Origin: Candidatus Magnetocorallium paracelense
Lineage (GTDB): Bacteria; Nitrospirota; Thermodesulfovibrionia; Thermodesulfovibrionales; Magnetobacteriaceae
Length of the DNA: 63,214 nucleotides
Reading direction: 5' to 3'
NCBI GenBank assembly: GCA_029001845.1
Contig: JAREWP010000032.1
Location: 1 to 63,214 of the forward strand
The notes under the pieces are model-generated. The model worked only from the letters and a program-made list of their open reading frames with translations, did no database searches and was not told where the DNA came from. The first letter of the stretch is position 1, and each line of letters opens with the position of its first letter. Made by a program: the position numbers and the translations under genes. Positions 7,425-18,176 of this stretch are shown here, piece by piece.

Positions 7425-9917
7425 TTACTCTCCTATCAAACGAATAGAAAACATCGCCCCCCTGCCCTTATTCACAACAGAGATAGCACCGCCCAATTTC
7501 TCTTCAATAATCGTCTTGGACATATAGAGACCAATACCTGTTCCTTTGTCCTCCTTTGTAGTAAAATAGGGATCAAAAATCTTTTCCAATTGATCGTCCG
7601 GTATGCCGCCTCCATTGTCCTCTATGTTGACAACAATCTCGTCCCCCTCCTTTGTAAGTTCTATTGAGATGACACCTTCCTCATCGCCTGCGCCTTTTTC
7701 TCTTTTTTTAAGAATCGCATCCTTCCCGTTATCCATAATATTTAATACAACCTGTTTGAACTCATTGGAATACCCTCTGTATGTAAGCTCCGGTTCACAG
7801 GAACATACTTTGTCTACAACATGATCTGAAGTTTTTTTTACCGCGCCTTCATAGGTGCATGTAAGATAAACCGATATCCCCTTCTTTTGTAATTGATGTA
7901 AAATCAGCGAAATAGTCTCCCTAATGGCGGAATTAATTTTGAATAAAACTTTTTCCTTGCCGGGCAAAAAGAAATTTCTAAAATCATCGACAGTCTGGGA
8001 CATAAATTTGATTTGATCCATTGTGTTCCCTATTGATTTCGTTAGATAACTCTCGTCGAGCTCTCCATATTCAAAGGCGTCCTGTAAATCCTGGGCTATG
8101 ATGCTTATTGCATTAAGAGGCTGCTTCCACTGGTGCGCAATCACACCTATCATCTCTCCCATTGACGCCATTTTGGACTGCTGTATCAAAAGCTTATCCT
8201 TTAACTTCATCATTTCTGTTTCTTGCCTGACTCGTTCTTCAAGGTCTTTATTCAAACTCTCTAAATCGTCCTTTGCCTTATTCAATTCGATCTGCTGCTT
8301 ATAAAAATCCTCCATAATATTTATGCTCGCTCTTTGTGACGCCTTCAACTCTCGATTGGCCTGACGTAAGGTATCTCCCGCCCTTTTACGCTCCTCTTCA
8401 TTACCTATGGCGGAAGCAAGTATGCCAATTAATCTCCTCTCCTCCTCATCAGGCTCATAATCTGTATTGTATACAACGCAAAGGCTCCCGACAAACTCCT
8501 CATGACAGCGCACGGGATGTCCCATATAGGTTTTCAATCCATAGAGCGAAACATTGGGATCGCTGTGAAAATAGGCCGTATCAGGCAGGTCTCTTACCAA
8601 AAAAATCTCACCGCGGCCCTCCTTTATAACATCATAACAAATGTGCCCGTCCGGATTATCCTCAGCCCGAAAGTTATCGGGGGTGTTCCAGCGACCGATG
8701 GAGCACAAAAGTCCGTTCCTCAGCCTGTTGTATAAAGCACATGTCGCCTCGAGCAGTTCACCGCATGTTTTGGTCAGGAGTTCAATATTCTTTTCATAGT
8801 CTGTACGGAGTTGAAGAAAGACGTTATTTAATTTCGAAAGCCTCTCCCCGGTTCTTCTCTGCTTTGTTATATCCTGAAAGGCCACGACAGATGCAGAGTG
8901 GGCGCCGTTTTCAAAGAGAGGCGTAGCGACATAGGATATGGGCAGGAGAGTACCGTTCTTTCTTGTAAAGTAAGCCCTATCGCTCCTTACGGATCCGCCT
9001 GTTTTAAAGACCTCTTCACATGGGCAATTCCACCTCTCTCCCTCTGCTTTATCCCCATGGCGGCATTGTATAATGTCATGGATCTTTTTGTTCAGAAGCT
9101 CTCTTTCCTTCCAACCAATCAAACGTTCCGCCTCAGGGTTCATAAATGTCAGTCTGCCGAATCTGTCAAGTACATAGAGCCCCTCTCCCAATGCCAATGT
9201 AATATGGTGAAGCCTTTTTTCGCTGCTCACAAGGGCCTCTTCAGCTACCGCTCTTTCTACTATGTTTTTCAGCAGATAGTCGATATTGTTTGAGGGGTTT
9301 TCCTTTTTTAAAAATTCCTCGGGAGGTATATAGTAGTGATTTTTGCATATGAGATTGTCATAAATAACAACAGGATGGGTATGCAAAACATCGCGTATGA
9401 TATCCGGGGAAAAACGATTTCGATTATATTGGCAAATGGCAAGTATATCTTTTTTCGGGAAAAAGTAATTGAGCTTCGCTTCGTACTCTATAAGACGCTC
9501 AACCCCTTTGTCATTGCCAAGGGCCCAACTCATCTCCCCGGTCACCCTGACTGTGGAATAGCCCTCCCTTTTCGCCTCATCTATCGTTTTATCGATGAAC
9601 TCTATCATCACATCGGGATCAAAGTATCCGCCTTTGAGATAGGCGTCATGTTTATTGATCACTGTCAATGCCGACGATCTCATTACCGAATCAACATCGA
9701 CTCCGTTTATCTTCATTGCGGCAAGTACTGCGGAAGCCGTATTTTCATCGACAATATAGATACACTTCTCTCCCCTTTTCAATCCTGTTTTCATGAAGTG
9801 AATAACAGTATTGAACTGCTCTGTCCTGCTGTTATATATGAGGCATAGATGGTTGTGCTTCTCAAGCCCCTCGATCTGCTTTCTCAATTTACTGCTCTTG
9901 TCTATAACATTAAGCAT
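7425..9917 (-). CDS. MEDS-PAS-GAF sensor histidine kinase
   Basis: A soluble 830-aa kinase. Residues 1-190 resemble a MEDS domain (HLCLIYNSRTEQF; GEKCIYIVDENTA), a sensory fold with a degenerate RecA-like core known from DcmR-type regulators. A PAS domain (about 235-350) carries a CRHGDKAEGERWNCPCEEVF segment. A GAF domain (about 365-515), a coiled coil, and the H-box IAHQWKQPLNAIS with H595 follow. The ATPase domain has NIMDNGKDAI, DNGGGIPDDQ and GTGIGLYMSK. Its ATG lies inside the end of the upstream sensor gene (9910-12951), an 8-base overlap (ATGCTTAA), with AGAGG upstream. The two are probably translated together, so the upstream membrane sensor may feed this kinase. Signal and target are unknown. 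Confidence 0.88.
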   Translation of the reverse strand: MLNVIDKSSKLRKQIEGLEKHNHLCLIYNSRTEQFNTVIHFMKTGLKRGEKCIYIVDENTASAVLAAMKINGVDVDSVMRSSALTVINKHDAYLKGGYFDPDVMIEFIDKTIDEAKREGYSTVRVTGEMSWALGNDKGVERLIEYEAKLNYFFPKKDILAICQYNRNRFSPDIIRDVLHTHPVVIYDNLICKNHYYIPPEEFLKKENPSNNIDYLLKNIVERAVAEEALVSSEKRLHHITLALGEGLYVLDRFGRLTFMNPEAERLIGWKERELLNKKIHDIIQCRHGDKAEGERWNCPCEEVFKTGGSVRSDRAYFTRKNGTLLPISYVATPLFENGAHSASVVAFQDITKQRRTGERLSKLNNVFLQLRTDYEKNIELLTKTCGELLEATCALYNRLRNGLLCSIGRWNTPDNFRAEDNPDGHICYDVIKEGRGEIFLVRDLPDTAYFHSDPNVSLYGLKTYMGHPVRCHEEFVGSLCVVYNTDYEPDEEERRLIGILASAIGNEEERKRAGDTLRQANRELKASQRASINIMEDFYKQQIELNKAKDDLESLNKDLEERVRQETEMMKLKDKLLIQQSKMASMGEMIGVIAHQWKQPLNAISIIAQDLQDAFEYGELDESYLTKSIGNTMDQIKFMSQTVDDFRNFFLPGKEKVLFKINSAIRETISLILHQLQKKGISVYLTCTYEGAVKKTSDHVVDKVCSCEPELTYRGYSNEFKQVVLNIMDNGKDAILKKREKGAGDEEGVISIELTKEGDEIVVNIEDNGGGIPDDQLEKIFDPYFTTKEDKGTGIGLYMSKTIIEEKLGGAISVVNKGRGAMFSIRLIGE

Positions 9918-12900
9918 TTTTCACCTCTTCCTCATCTTCCGACAGGCTGTATTTAGCCGGTTCTCCCAATCTTTCAAGCAAGCTGTTTACTTCCTTTTTT
10001 AATTCGATCATTCGAAACTCTCTTCCTACCGTGACTTTATGAAATTTCTCCAGAAATTCACTCTTATCCAGCAGTTCCTCATTCATCTCTCTAATCTCTT
10101 CTTCGTTCCTTTTCTGTTCTGTAATATCCAGAGAAATCCCCATACGGACAATTCGACCGTCTATCCATTTGATTGCCCGGTCAGTGTTGAGATACCATCT
10201 GTTTGTAAGGGGATTCAAAAACTCCCACTTATAAACCTCACCGGGCTGTCCCGCCTGGTCGACGATCTTGTCATTCGTACAAAAATCGCAAGGGCCCGTC
10301 TGATTTGTATGAATCGTCTGCCAACATTTTTTTCCTACAATGTCACCTGTCAGACTTTGTAAAAATTCATTGATAAACAAAACTTCATAGCTCTCAATAT
10401 CAGCAACATGAACGGCGGCTTCAAGACTGTTTACTATCGTGGCAAACCGTTCGAACTCATCTTTTGCATCCTGTTCGGCTTTCATTCGTTCCGTAATATC
10501 TTCCTTTACGGCAATATAATTGGTTATAACACCGTCTTTATCTTTCACAGGAGAAATGGTGGCTGACTCCCAATAAAAGTCACCACTTTTTTTCTTGTTA
10601 TAAAACTCGCCTCGCCAAATCATGCCAGATGTAATGGTCTCCCACAACTCCTTATAAAACGCATCTGAATGAAGGCCAGATTTGAGTACTGCCGGAGTTT
10701 GCCCTGTCGCCTCATCGAAAGTATATCCCGATACTTTACTAAATACAGGATTGACATATTCGATAACACCATTTGGATCTGTAACGACGATTGACACAGG
10801 ACTCTGCTCGACTGCCATCGAGAGTTTCTGAATCTCCTTCTCGGCCTCTATTCTCAATCGATTCGCTCTGTGGGCCTCGATAATATTACCACAGGTAATA
10901 CAGAGGGGCTGTAAAAACTGTAAAGTCCCTTCATCATACCCGCCGCTCTTGTTGGCCACACCTGCCATGCCTGTCAATCTGTCTCCATAATAAAAAGGCA
11001 GGCCAAGAAACGATCGCAGCGGGGGATGACCTTCCGGCAGTCCTCCCTTTCGCAAATCTGTGGCAGGATCATTGGAAATCACGGGCTCGCCGGTTGCTAT
11101 GACATGACCATACAGCGTTTTCAGATTTGTAAACTCAAAGCCTTTGACTTTATAATTCTCATACAGCTCTTTAGTCTCATCGTTCCACGCAATGTTTGTG
11201 ATGGCGAATGTCTTTAAATAGGGCTCCCCTGTCCGAGCATGGAGCACCTCTCCGATAAAGCCGAACTCACTTTCCGTTAATGAAACCAGAGAATTCAGCA
11301 GTTCTTCAAAAAATCTGTGAGGATCGGAAGATAAAATATATTTGGATTGTATATTCATTATTGTATCCAGAAGTTTATTGCTTCTGTTAAGTGCTTCGTC
11401 CGTAAGCTTGCGCTCTGTAATGTCACGAACAATTCCCAGTGCATGCCACTTGGCATTAACCGGTATGGAAGAAAAAGAAATCTCCACCGGGAACTCCGAT
11501 CCATCCTTTCTAAGAGCCGCCAGCTCGCGCACCCTGCCGACACTCGGGCCCTGCCCTGTCATCGTGAACACTCGAAACCTTTTATGAAAGGCCTCGTGAT
11601 ATCGGGGAGGGGCAATAAGAGGATGCAAATCCTTATCCTTTACCTCAACAAAGGAGTATCCGAACATCTCTTCGGCAGCTTGGTTCCAGTATATTATTTT
11701 GCCATTGTGATCCATAATAATAATGGCGTCCGCAGCAGTTGCCGTGATTGTTCGAAAGACCCTCTCCGTTTCCAGCTCCGATTGCTCCGCTCTTTTACGC
11801 GCCACATAGGCATAGGCATACAAACATGATCCAATAGTAAGGATTACAAACATGATTGCATAAAGCTGGAGAAATCTGTAGAAAAACCTGTTAGCCTTTG
11901 AATCAAGAGTATTACGTGAAACATAGGAAACAACTTTCCAATAATAAGAGCCGGTACTCATGGATTTTTCGCTTGATTCTAAGGCGTTGATCGAATCTGA
12001 AGCCGATTTCCGTACCTCTAAAGGGGGATAGATCGTTGTAAAAGTAAACATACCGCTTTCATTGTGAAATTGCCCGGCCTCCTGTCCGGAAATTCGCGAC
12101 CATGCCTCTTTATATTTATTTTTAAATCTTTTATCTGCTCTTTCTTTAAACATAAAGCCCCACTCCTCTTCAGGATTCGGCCCGTGAAGCCAATATCCTT
12201 CAGAATTGAGAAGCATTATATAACCGTTCGAATTTGTCGAGGCCTGCTTGAAATTCTTAACAAGTTTCGCACCAAGGTAATTAAGGACCAAAACACCCTT
12301 TTTACTATTGCTGCTGTCAAAGACAGGCGTAGCGAATCGAATCATTGGTTTGAGAGGTTTTTCTATTTTACCCTTTTCTATATTCAGATCAAAGGGAGAG
12401 ACATAGACTTCATCTTTATTAAGAATAAAAGTATCTCTAAAATAGTAGCGTCTCCCCTTTTGTTGCAGCTTTCCTTCAGGTACTGTATAGGGATTACCGT
12501 TGTCGTAATTGATTCTCACGACTTCCATCCCCCTATGGTCAAGAAATCGCACCTGATCATAAAGCCCTTTTCGTTCAGAGAAAACCAGCCAGTTTTCCAA
12601 TAAATTATCGAGCGCCTTTGAATCGTTCTTCTCAACCATCTCCATTAAATCACTTTGCTCGGAAAGAAACATGAGGTCCGAAACAACGGATATGAAATCT
12701 CCGGCAATAATATGCTTCAACAACTCTATATTATGAGTCTCCCGGACTTCCACGCCAACCCTCTCGGTTTTGATATCTCTGTCATAGAGAATCAGAGCAA
12801 GACCTCCCACAAGAGCTGACAAAGGAAGGAGGAGAAAGAAAAATCTTTTTAAAATTCGATAAAAATCCTTTTGACTCATGTTTTTTAATATCAACTTCGA

Positions 12901-12951
12901 CAATTTTTTTCGATCCCGATGCCCTAAGGGCCTATCAAATACCACTTTCAT
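9910..12951 (-). CDS. Membrane-anchored multi-PAS/GAF sensor lacking a kinase domain
   Basis: A 1013-aa sensor. TM1 is at about 37-56, a periplasmic domain of about 300 residues follows, and TM2 is at about 365-385. Then come PAS (ATAADAIIIMDHNGKIIYWN), a GAF-type domain with PHRFFEELLNSLVSLTESE, and two more PAS modules (VTDPNGVIEYVNPVFSKVSG; the last with CWQTIHTNQTGPCDFC). The protein ends in a short coiled coil with no HisKA, HATPase, GGDEF or EAL domain. It could be a kinase whose catalytic part was lost, or a dedicated input subunit; the 8-base overlap with the kinase at 7425 favours the second. Two starts are possible, ATG at 12951 or ATG at 12879; neither has a strong ribosome site. 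Confidence 0.85.
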   Translation of the reverse strand: MKVVFDRPLGHRDRKKLSKLILKNMSQKDFYRILKRFFFLLLPLSALVGGLALILYDRDIKTERVGVEVRETHNIELLKHIIAGDFISVVSDLMFLSEQSDLMEMVEKNDSKALDNLLENWLVFSERKGLYDQVRFLDHRGMEVVRINYDNGNPYTVPEGKLQQKGRRYYFRDTFILNKDEVYVSPFDLNIEKGKIEKPLKPMIRFATPVFDSSNSKKGVLVLNYLGAKLVKNFKQASTNSNGYIMLLNSEGYWLHGPNPEEEWGFMFKERADKRFKNKYKEAWSRISGQEAGQFHNESGMFTFTTIYPPLEVRKSASDSINALESSEKSMSTGSYYWKVVSYVSRNTLDSKANRFFYRFLQLYAIMFVILTIGSCLYAYAYVARKRAEQSELETERVFRTITATAADAIIIMDHNGKIIYWNQAAEEMFGYSFVEVKDKDLHPLIAPPRYHEAFHKRFRVFTMTGQGPSVGRVRELAALRKDGSEFPVEISFSSIPVNAKWHALGIVRDITERKLTDEALNRSNKLLDTIMNIQSKYILSSDPHRFFEELLNSLVSLTESEFGFIGEVLHARTGEPYLKTFAITNIAWNDETKELYENYKVKGFEFTNLKTLYGHVIATGEPVISNDPATDLRKGGLPEGHPPLRSFLGLPFYYGDRLTGMAGVANKSGGYDEGTLQFLQPLCITCGNIIEAHRANRLRIEAEKEIQKLSMAVEQSPVSIVVTDPNGVIEYVNPVFSKVSGYTFDEATGQTPAVLKSGLHSDAFYKELWETITSGMIWRGEFYNKKKSGDFYWESATISPVKDKDGVITNYIAVKEDITERMKAEQDAKDEFERFATIVNSLEAAVHVADIESYEVLFINEFLQSLTGDIVGKKCWQTIHTNQTGPCDFCTNDKIVDQAGQPGEVYKWEFLNPLTNRWYLNTDRAIKWIDGRIVRMGISLDITEQKRNEEEIREMNEELLDKSEFLEKFHKVTVGREFRMIELKKEVNSLLERLGEPAKYSLSEDEEEVKNA

Positions 12952-12975
12952 AAGTCTTAATGTAATTCTTAATAA

Positions 12976-15486
12976 TCACACCAGGGACAACTCAATGGTA
13001 AACTTAACACCGCCTTCGATATTTTCTGCATACAGTCTGCCGAACATGTTGTTTTCAATAATGATTCTTGACATATATAAACCGATCCCCGTTCCCTCTT
13101 CCCGGTTTTTTGTAGTAAAATAGGGCTCGAATATTCTCTCCATTAAATTTTCAGGAATATTTTTTCCTCTGTTGCTGACTTCAATCACTATACTGTTCTT
13201 ACGATTATACATATTTATTAAAATAACCCCTTTATCAATACCAGGAACCCCCTCCTCCCTGGCTTCCAAAATCGCGCTCTTTGCATTGCCCGTTAAATTC
13301 AAAATAACCTGTTTAAATTCGTTTGGGTAGCCCTCTGTCCGAGAGTTTATACCTTTCCCGGAATTCATCGTAATGTATATATCGTTGTGTTTAAGCTGCG
13401 CCTCCTGAAGTGAAAGGGCTGATTTTACGGCCTTTACAGTGTCAAAGACTTCCTTATCTTTTGAAGGTCTGTGGAAATTCCGAAAATCGTCTATTGTCCC
13501 TGACATGAAATCGATTTGCTTTAACGATTCTCTAATCGTATTATTGATATACTTCCTGTCGAGCTCTCCATAGTCATAGGCGTCACCAATATCCTGAATC
13601 ATTATGGAGAGTGCATTTAACGGCTGCCTCCATTGGTGCGCAATAGCCCCGATCATCTCGCCCATGACAGCCATTTTAGATTGCTGCACCAGAAGCTCTT
13701 CCTTCTGTTTTCGAGACTCCACCTCTTTACTGACACTCTCTTCAAGGGCCTTATTCATTTTAATGAGTTCATTTTCGATTCTTTTGCGGTCCGTCACATC
13801 CATGGACATTAAAACAAATCCCGTCAAATTACCTGTTTTGTCCAAAATTCCCGAAACTCTTGAATCGATTATACGTATCTCTCCCTCCCTTTCCTGTTCA
13901 ACGGTATACTTATAGACTCCTTCTTTTTTTACAATTTCTATCGCACGCTCGAAGCGTCGGTGCTCCACATTCTCTTTTGTGTGCATCTCCATAACGCTCT
14001 TGCCTGCCACTTCCGTGGCGGTATAACCAAAAATTTTTTCCGCCAGAGGATTGTAGTATATAATCCTGAAGTTCATATCAGTTGCGGCAATGGCTATCTC
14101 TGTAGAGGAATATAAGAGACTGTCGATAAAAGACTTCTTTTCCATCAGGTAGATTTCAGTTTGCTCCCGTTCGGATACTTCCTTTTTTAAAAGTTCATTT
14201 GCCTTTTGAAGCTCCAACGTGCGTTTGCGGACAAGAAGCTCCAAATCGGCTTCGTTTTGTTTTAAGGACTCAATAGAATTTCTTAGTTTTACCACCATTT
14301 CATTAAAGGCCTGAGACAACAGACCGATTTCGTCTTTCGACTGTACTTCAATCCTGTAATTCAGCTCTCCCTCGGCAATTTTGACGGCTCCCTCAGTCAG
14401 TCTCTTAACTGGAGTCGATAAGGTCTTTACAAAGAGAACAACAAGCATACCGATAAAAAAGGCGATTACAAAGCTAATGATAATAAGACTCTGCTTTAAT
14501 TCCCTTATCGGAGCAAAGGCTTCATCCAAATCCATCTCTATAAATATGCACCACGTCGTTGGTTCCCACTTTTCGCCGGAAATTCCTTTTCGCTCGCCCG
14601 GAACAGATACTCTGGTGTGAATCTTCGTGCTCACCGGCGAATACCCCATTATCGTCTTGATTCCCCTATGGAGATTTTCGGAATAGCCGACGCTTTTACT
14701 TCTTGATAATCTCTTTTCATGGTCAGAGAGAACTTTGTTTCCTTCCTTTGAATGAATAATCACACTCCCTTGAGATCGAGTTAAAAATGTATAATCGCTC
14801 TTACCTGTATTACCGGATGTCACTATCTCGAATATCTTGTTTATCTTGTAATTGATTTTTAGAATACCAATGACCTTTCCATTATATCTAACAGGAACGA
14901 TGACTCCCACGACAAACGACCTGACGCTCTCGTCATATCCTCTGTCATCGATAAAAAGAGTGTTTCCCCTTTCATCGAATGTATAACGCCACCACTGTTC
15001 GTCAGCCTGATAGTAATCGGAAAGAATTTTCGACATTCCCAGGACAGCGCCTTTTACATCTGTTACAAATATCTCTCCATACTTTGCAGGATCGCTTCTT
15101 TTATATTCTTTTAAAAAGATGGAAAGAGAGTTGTCTAATAGTCGTTTTGCCATGTTATCTTTCCCCTTGGACTCAATCCAGCGTACATCGGCTTTATGAA
15201 TACTCTCATATATTTCCTCTTCACTCTTATTGACATATAACTTGTTCGCCTCCCTGACAGCGTTGATCACTTTGCTTTTTTGGGCCAACGTGATTGTTTC
15301 CGATATTCTCTCTTCTATAATGTTGGCTATAGCGCCGGCCTTTTCTGCGGCAAGATTTTCAAAGCTTTTTCCGATGGAATGTTTTATCGCTTTTTTAGAT
15401 GTATTTATGGATATCGTCGAAAAAACTGCAATAGGAATCAGCGAGATTACCATGAATACAATAGTCAGTTTTGTGCTTATTTTCAC
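12976..15486 (-). CDS. Membrane sensor histidine kinase (Cache-HAMP-PAS-HisKA-HATPase)
   Basis: An 836-aa kinase. TM1 is at about 7-27. A large periplasmic Cache-like domain shows GEIFVTDVKGAVLGMSK and QWWRYTFDERGNTLFIDD, motifs common in double Cache sensors. TM2 (about 333-353) precedes HAMP (RLTEGAVKIAEGELNYRIE), a PAS domain (about 455-570), a coiled coil and the H-box IAHQWRQPLNALS with H617. The ATPase domain is degenerate in its G1 region (VSNRGKNIPENL where paralogues have DNGGGI) but keeps GTGIGLYMSR. The start is GTG at 15486 with AAGGAG five bases upstream. Ligand unknown. Confidence 0.9.
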   Translation of the reverse strand: MKISTKLTIVFMVISLIPIAVFSTISINTSKKAIKHSIGKSFENLAAEKAGAIANIIEERISETITLAQKSKVINAVREANKLYVNKSEEEIYESIHKADVRWIESKGKDNMAKRLLDNSLSIFLKEYKRSDPAKYGEIFVTDVKGAVLGMSKILSDYYQADEQWWRYTFDERGNTLFIDDRGYDESVRSFVVGVIVPVRYNGKVIGILKINYKINKIFEIVTSGNTGKSDYTFLTRSQGSVIIHSKEGNKVLSDHEKRLSRSKSVGYSENLHRGIKTIMGYSPVSTKIHTRVSVPGERKGISGEKWEPTTWCIFIEMDLDEAFAPIRELKQSLIIISFVIAFFIGMLVVLFVKTLSTPVKRLTEGAVKIAEGELNYRIEVQSKDEIGLLSQAFNEMVVKLRNSIESLKQNEADLELLVRKRTLELQKANELLKKEVSEREQTEIYLMEKKSFIDSLLYSSTEIAIAATDMNFRIIYYNPLAEKIFGYTATEVAGKSVMEMHTKENVEHRRFERAIEIVKKEGVYKYTVEQEREGEIRIIDSRVSGILDKTGNLTGFVLMSMDVTDRKRIENELIKMNKALEESVSKEVESRKQKEELLVQQSKMAVMGEMIGAIAHQWRQPLNALSIMIQDIGDAYDYGELDRKYINNTIRESLKQIDFMSGTIDDFRNFHRPSKDKEVFDTVKAVKSALSLQEAQLKHNDIYITMNSGKGINSRTEGYPNEFKQVILNLTGNAKSAILEAREEGVPGIDKGVILINMYNRKNSIVIEVSNRGKNIPENLMERIFEPYFTTKNREEGTGIGLYMSRIIIENNMFGRLYAENIEGGVKFTIELSLV

Positions 15487-15535
15487 TTTTTCTCCTTAAT
15501 CGTCCGGTTAAGCTGCGTAAACAGCGACTTTGCTT

Positions 15536-17782
15536 TTAAAATTCGATTATAAATTCTGTCCCCCTGTTTCTGTTTACATTTACAGAACCTTTTAGCTGCC
15601 TCTCTGCAAGGGTAAAAACCAGATTCAGTCCCAATGAATCTCTGTTCACAGGATCGATATGCCCGGGGAGGCCGATTCCGTTGTCTTTTACTGTCAATGT
15701 TAACGTACCACCTTGCGAACATTTTAACTCTATATATATTTCCCCCTCTTTATTGTCCGGAAAGGCGTGTTCCAAAGAATTCGAGACCAGTTCATTAAGA
15801 ATCAATCCGCAGGGAATGGCCCTGTCTATGTCAGGCAGGCAGTTTTCGAGATTAAGTTTCAAAGAAACATTGCGTGAGACATGGGAATAGGAATTAAAAA
15901 GTACTGCCGTAAAGTCTCTGACATAATCGGAAAAGTTGATATTCGCCAGATTTTCCGACAAGTATAGTTTTTCATGGATCAAGGCCATTGACTGTATTCT
16001 GTTTCCTGTCTCTCGCATGATATCCGTAAAATTCTTTTCTTTCACATTTTCCGACTGCAGGTATATAAGAGAAGAAATCAGTTGAAGGTTGTTTTTAACC
16101 CTGTGATGGATCTCTTTCAAAAGGAGCTCTTTCTCATGGAGTGAATCGGTTATCTGCTTCTTTGCTTCCTGTCTGGACAAATAATTCGCGATCATTTCAT
16201 TTATAATACGTATAATACGTATATGATCTTTCGTCCACAGCAGGCCGTTATTTTCTCCGGTAATGGCAGTGAAACCATATGTATTGCCGTCGATTTCGAT
16301 TGGAACGGCAAGAAAAGAGGTTATATTATTTGACATAAGCAGCTTCTTTTCAATACGACCCTGATCCGGTATAGACTCTGTATCATAGATCACAATATTC
16401 TCTCCTGACTCTATTCTCTCGCAAAACCAGGGCAATTCGTTACTATCGTTGTCTCCAAAGCTCTCTGTTCTTACACCTCCATGTATAACATAGGATCTAT
16501 GAATCTCTTTGCTCTCTTTATGAAACAGAAAGATACAGGCCCTGGTAATGGAGAATATCTCGTCAAGAAAAAACAGGGCTTTATAGAAATCGGGACTCTC
16601 CTGTGAGGAAAAAATTTTCGATAGAACCAGCAAATTCTCCTCTACAGACAGACGTCGTCTGATCTCCTCTTCCGCCTTTTTCCTGTCTGTTATGTCTCTT
16701 GCAATTGTAGAAAAAAACTCTGTCCCGCCGTCCGTTCCCCTGTGTGAAAGAACGACCTGAGACAGGGGGAGCTCTTTTCCTTCACTGTCGGTCAACCGTG
16801 TCTCCCCCTTCCATATGCCACTGCCTATGGCAGCAGTGAAACTCTCTTTGGAGATCAAATCACTTACCTTTCCGGGGTACATTTGTGAAAGATTCCGGCC
16901 CTTGTCAACGCCCTCTGCCGAAATTCCAAAGACCTTTAATGCAGCATTATTCAGATAGAGAATATTTCCCTCTCTGTCGGAAATTCCGACAATATCGTCC
17001 GTTATCTCGATAATGGAAGTAAGTCTCTTAACCTCCTCCTCTTTGATAGAGTGCTTTCCGATCTGCTTTTTCTCTCTGAAAACGATCACAGAGATTGCAG
17101 CCAGACCGATCAGCCATAAAATCACATGAGTAATAAAGAGAGTTTCAATCTTTTCCCTTTCCAGAAATAAATAGGCTTTCATTGGCACGGAAATACTCAC
17201 TCCGCCACGAATATCGTTTACTTTATATCCCTGATGGAAATGGCACTTGAGGCAGGCCTGCTTTGTTATCATTGGTCGCATCAGACGTAAATAGGCTTCT
17301 CCGTCAATATCCGTAAATTCGAAAACCTCTTTCTCCCCCCTTTCGAACGCCTCCAGGGCCTCTGTCTCCCACTTATCGGGCCTGTTAATCGGATTCAGCA
17401 CCTTTAAACTTGTAATACGCCCTCTGGTTCCGTACAGATCGGCGTAAAAACCCATGATCTGGCGAAGCATATAAGCAGGGTTCATTAAGGTGAGTTTCTT
17501 TCCATTGTTCGTTAAAAGGTCTCTGTCAACGATATGCTTGAGATAAGGGTTTGGAGGCGTCATGTTATCAGGAGGAACATATATGCCGCCATGGAAAGCG
17601 GCCCACATCCTGAAAGCCTGATCTTTATTAAAGCTTATACGAGCCTCGTTTTTTGAGAGTTCCCGCGTGTGACGCCGCTCATTGGCGATGTTCAGATAGA
17701 GAGAGAGAGCAATAACTACTGACCAAAAGGCTGTAAATGCAATCGAATAACGATAGAGTCGGGAATAGATACGATGGGTCAT
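15536..17782 (-). CDS. Heme-type DUF3365 sensor kinase (DUF3365-PAS-GAF-HisKA_2-HATPase)
   Basis: A 748-aa membrane kinase. TM1 (about 12-32) and TM2 (about 214-236) bracket a periplasmic DUF3365-like domain containing CLKCH at 177-181, the CxxCH signature for covalent c-type heme, followed by [16 protein letters not shown] domain (about 255-370) with an [13 protein letters not shown] tail and a GAF domain (about 390-535) come next. The HisKA_2 box [10 protein letters not shown] (H559) and an ATPase domain ([23 protein letters not shown]) complete it. DUF3365 proteins are associated with redox or gas sensing in the periplasm. The 3' half resembles the kinase at 95. The ATG at 17782 has GCAGG upstream. 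Confidence 0.88.
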   Translation of the reverse strand: MTHRIYSRLYRYSIAFTAFWSVVIALSLYLNIANERRHTRELSKNEARISFNKDQAFRMWAAFHGGIYVPPDNMTPPNPYLKHIVDRDLLTNNGKKLTLMNPAYMLRQIMGFYADLYGTRGRITSLKVLNPINRPDKWETEALEAFERGEKEVFEFTDIDGEAYLRLMRPMITKQACLKCHFHQGYKVNDIRGGVSISVPMKAYLFLEREKIETLFITHVILWLIGLAAISVIVFREKKQIGKHSIKEEEVKRLTSIIEITDDIVGISDREGNILYLNNAALKVFGISAEGVDKGRNLSQMYPGKVSDLISKESFTAAIGSGIWKGETRLTDSEGKELPLSQVVLSHRGTDGGTEFFSTIARDITDRKKAEEEIRRRLSVEENLLVLSKIFSSQESPDFYKALFFLDEIFSITRACIFLFHKESKEIHRSYVIHGGVRTESFGDNDSNELPWFCERIESGENIVIYDTESIPDQGRIEKKLLMSNNITSFLAVPIEIDGNTYGFTAITGENNGLLWTKDHIRIIRIINEMIANYLSRQEAKKQITDSLHEKELLLKEIHHRVKNNLQLISSLIYLQSENVKEKNFTDIMRETGNRIQSMALIHEKLYLSENLANINFSDYVRDFTAVLFNSYSHVSRNVSLKLNLENCLPDIDRAIPCGLILNELVSNSLEHAFPDNKEGEIYIELKCSQGGTLTLTVKDNGIGLPGHIDPVNRDSLGLNLVFTLAERQLKGSVNVNRNRGTEFIIEF

Positions 17783-17929
17783 TTCAACCTGCCTTCGGTA
17801 TAAGCGACGATTGTGATGAAAGCACCTCTCAACCTTGAGATCTCGAACATATCAGAGCAGGGCGTCATTTTTCACACTCTTAATCTTACTCTAATCTGAA
17901 TCTCAAATCATAAAGAGTATGAGTAGAGT

Positions 17930-18063
17930 CAATACCATTCACTTAAGGGGTGAAGCACCTTCCGACGGAAGCGGGTCATGTTTGAGAAGGCGCAGCGAAG
18001 CGGAGCCTTCGAGTTTAGCCGATGAAAGCGGATGGTGCTTTGCTCCTTAAGTTAATGACAGTG
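17930..18063 (+). mobile_element. Family 1 134-bp inverted-repeat element with 10-bp target duplication
   Basis: The left end CAATACCATTCACTTAAGG and the reverse complement of the right end (CACTGTCATTAACTTAAGG) form imperfect terminal inverted repeats. The interior has a second palindrome around GGCGCAGCGAAGCGGAGCC. Perfect 10-bp direct repeats TGAGTAGAGT flank it (17920-17929 and 18064-18073). No coding capacity, so it fits a MITE-like non-autonomous element moved in trans. It lies between the divergent kinase at 15536 and the regulator at 18238. Confidence 0.9.
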
Positions 18064-18176
18064 TGAGTAGAGTTAAAAGATATTTGAGACATTTAAAATC
18101 AAGAATCATGCCACATAAAAAGCATTGTTTTTCCCTATCTGAGTAATTCTTTTCTCAATAAAAGTGTCTTTTTTTT

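Noticed and set aside
9910-12951. A GGDEF or kinase domain at the end of the 1013-aa sensor
   Set aside because: The C-terminal 70 residues contain only a coiled coil; no H-box, N box, or GG(D/E)EF motif is present.
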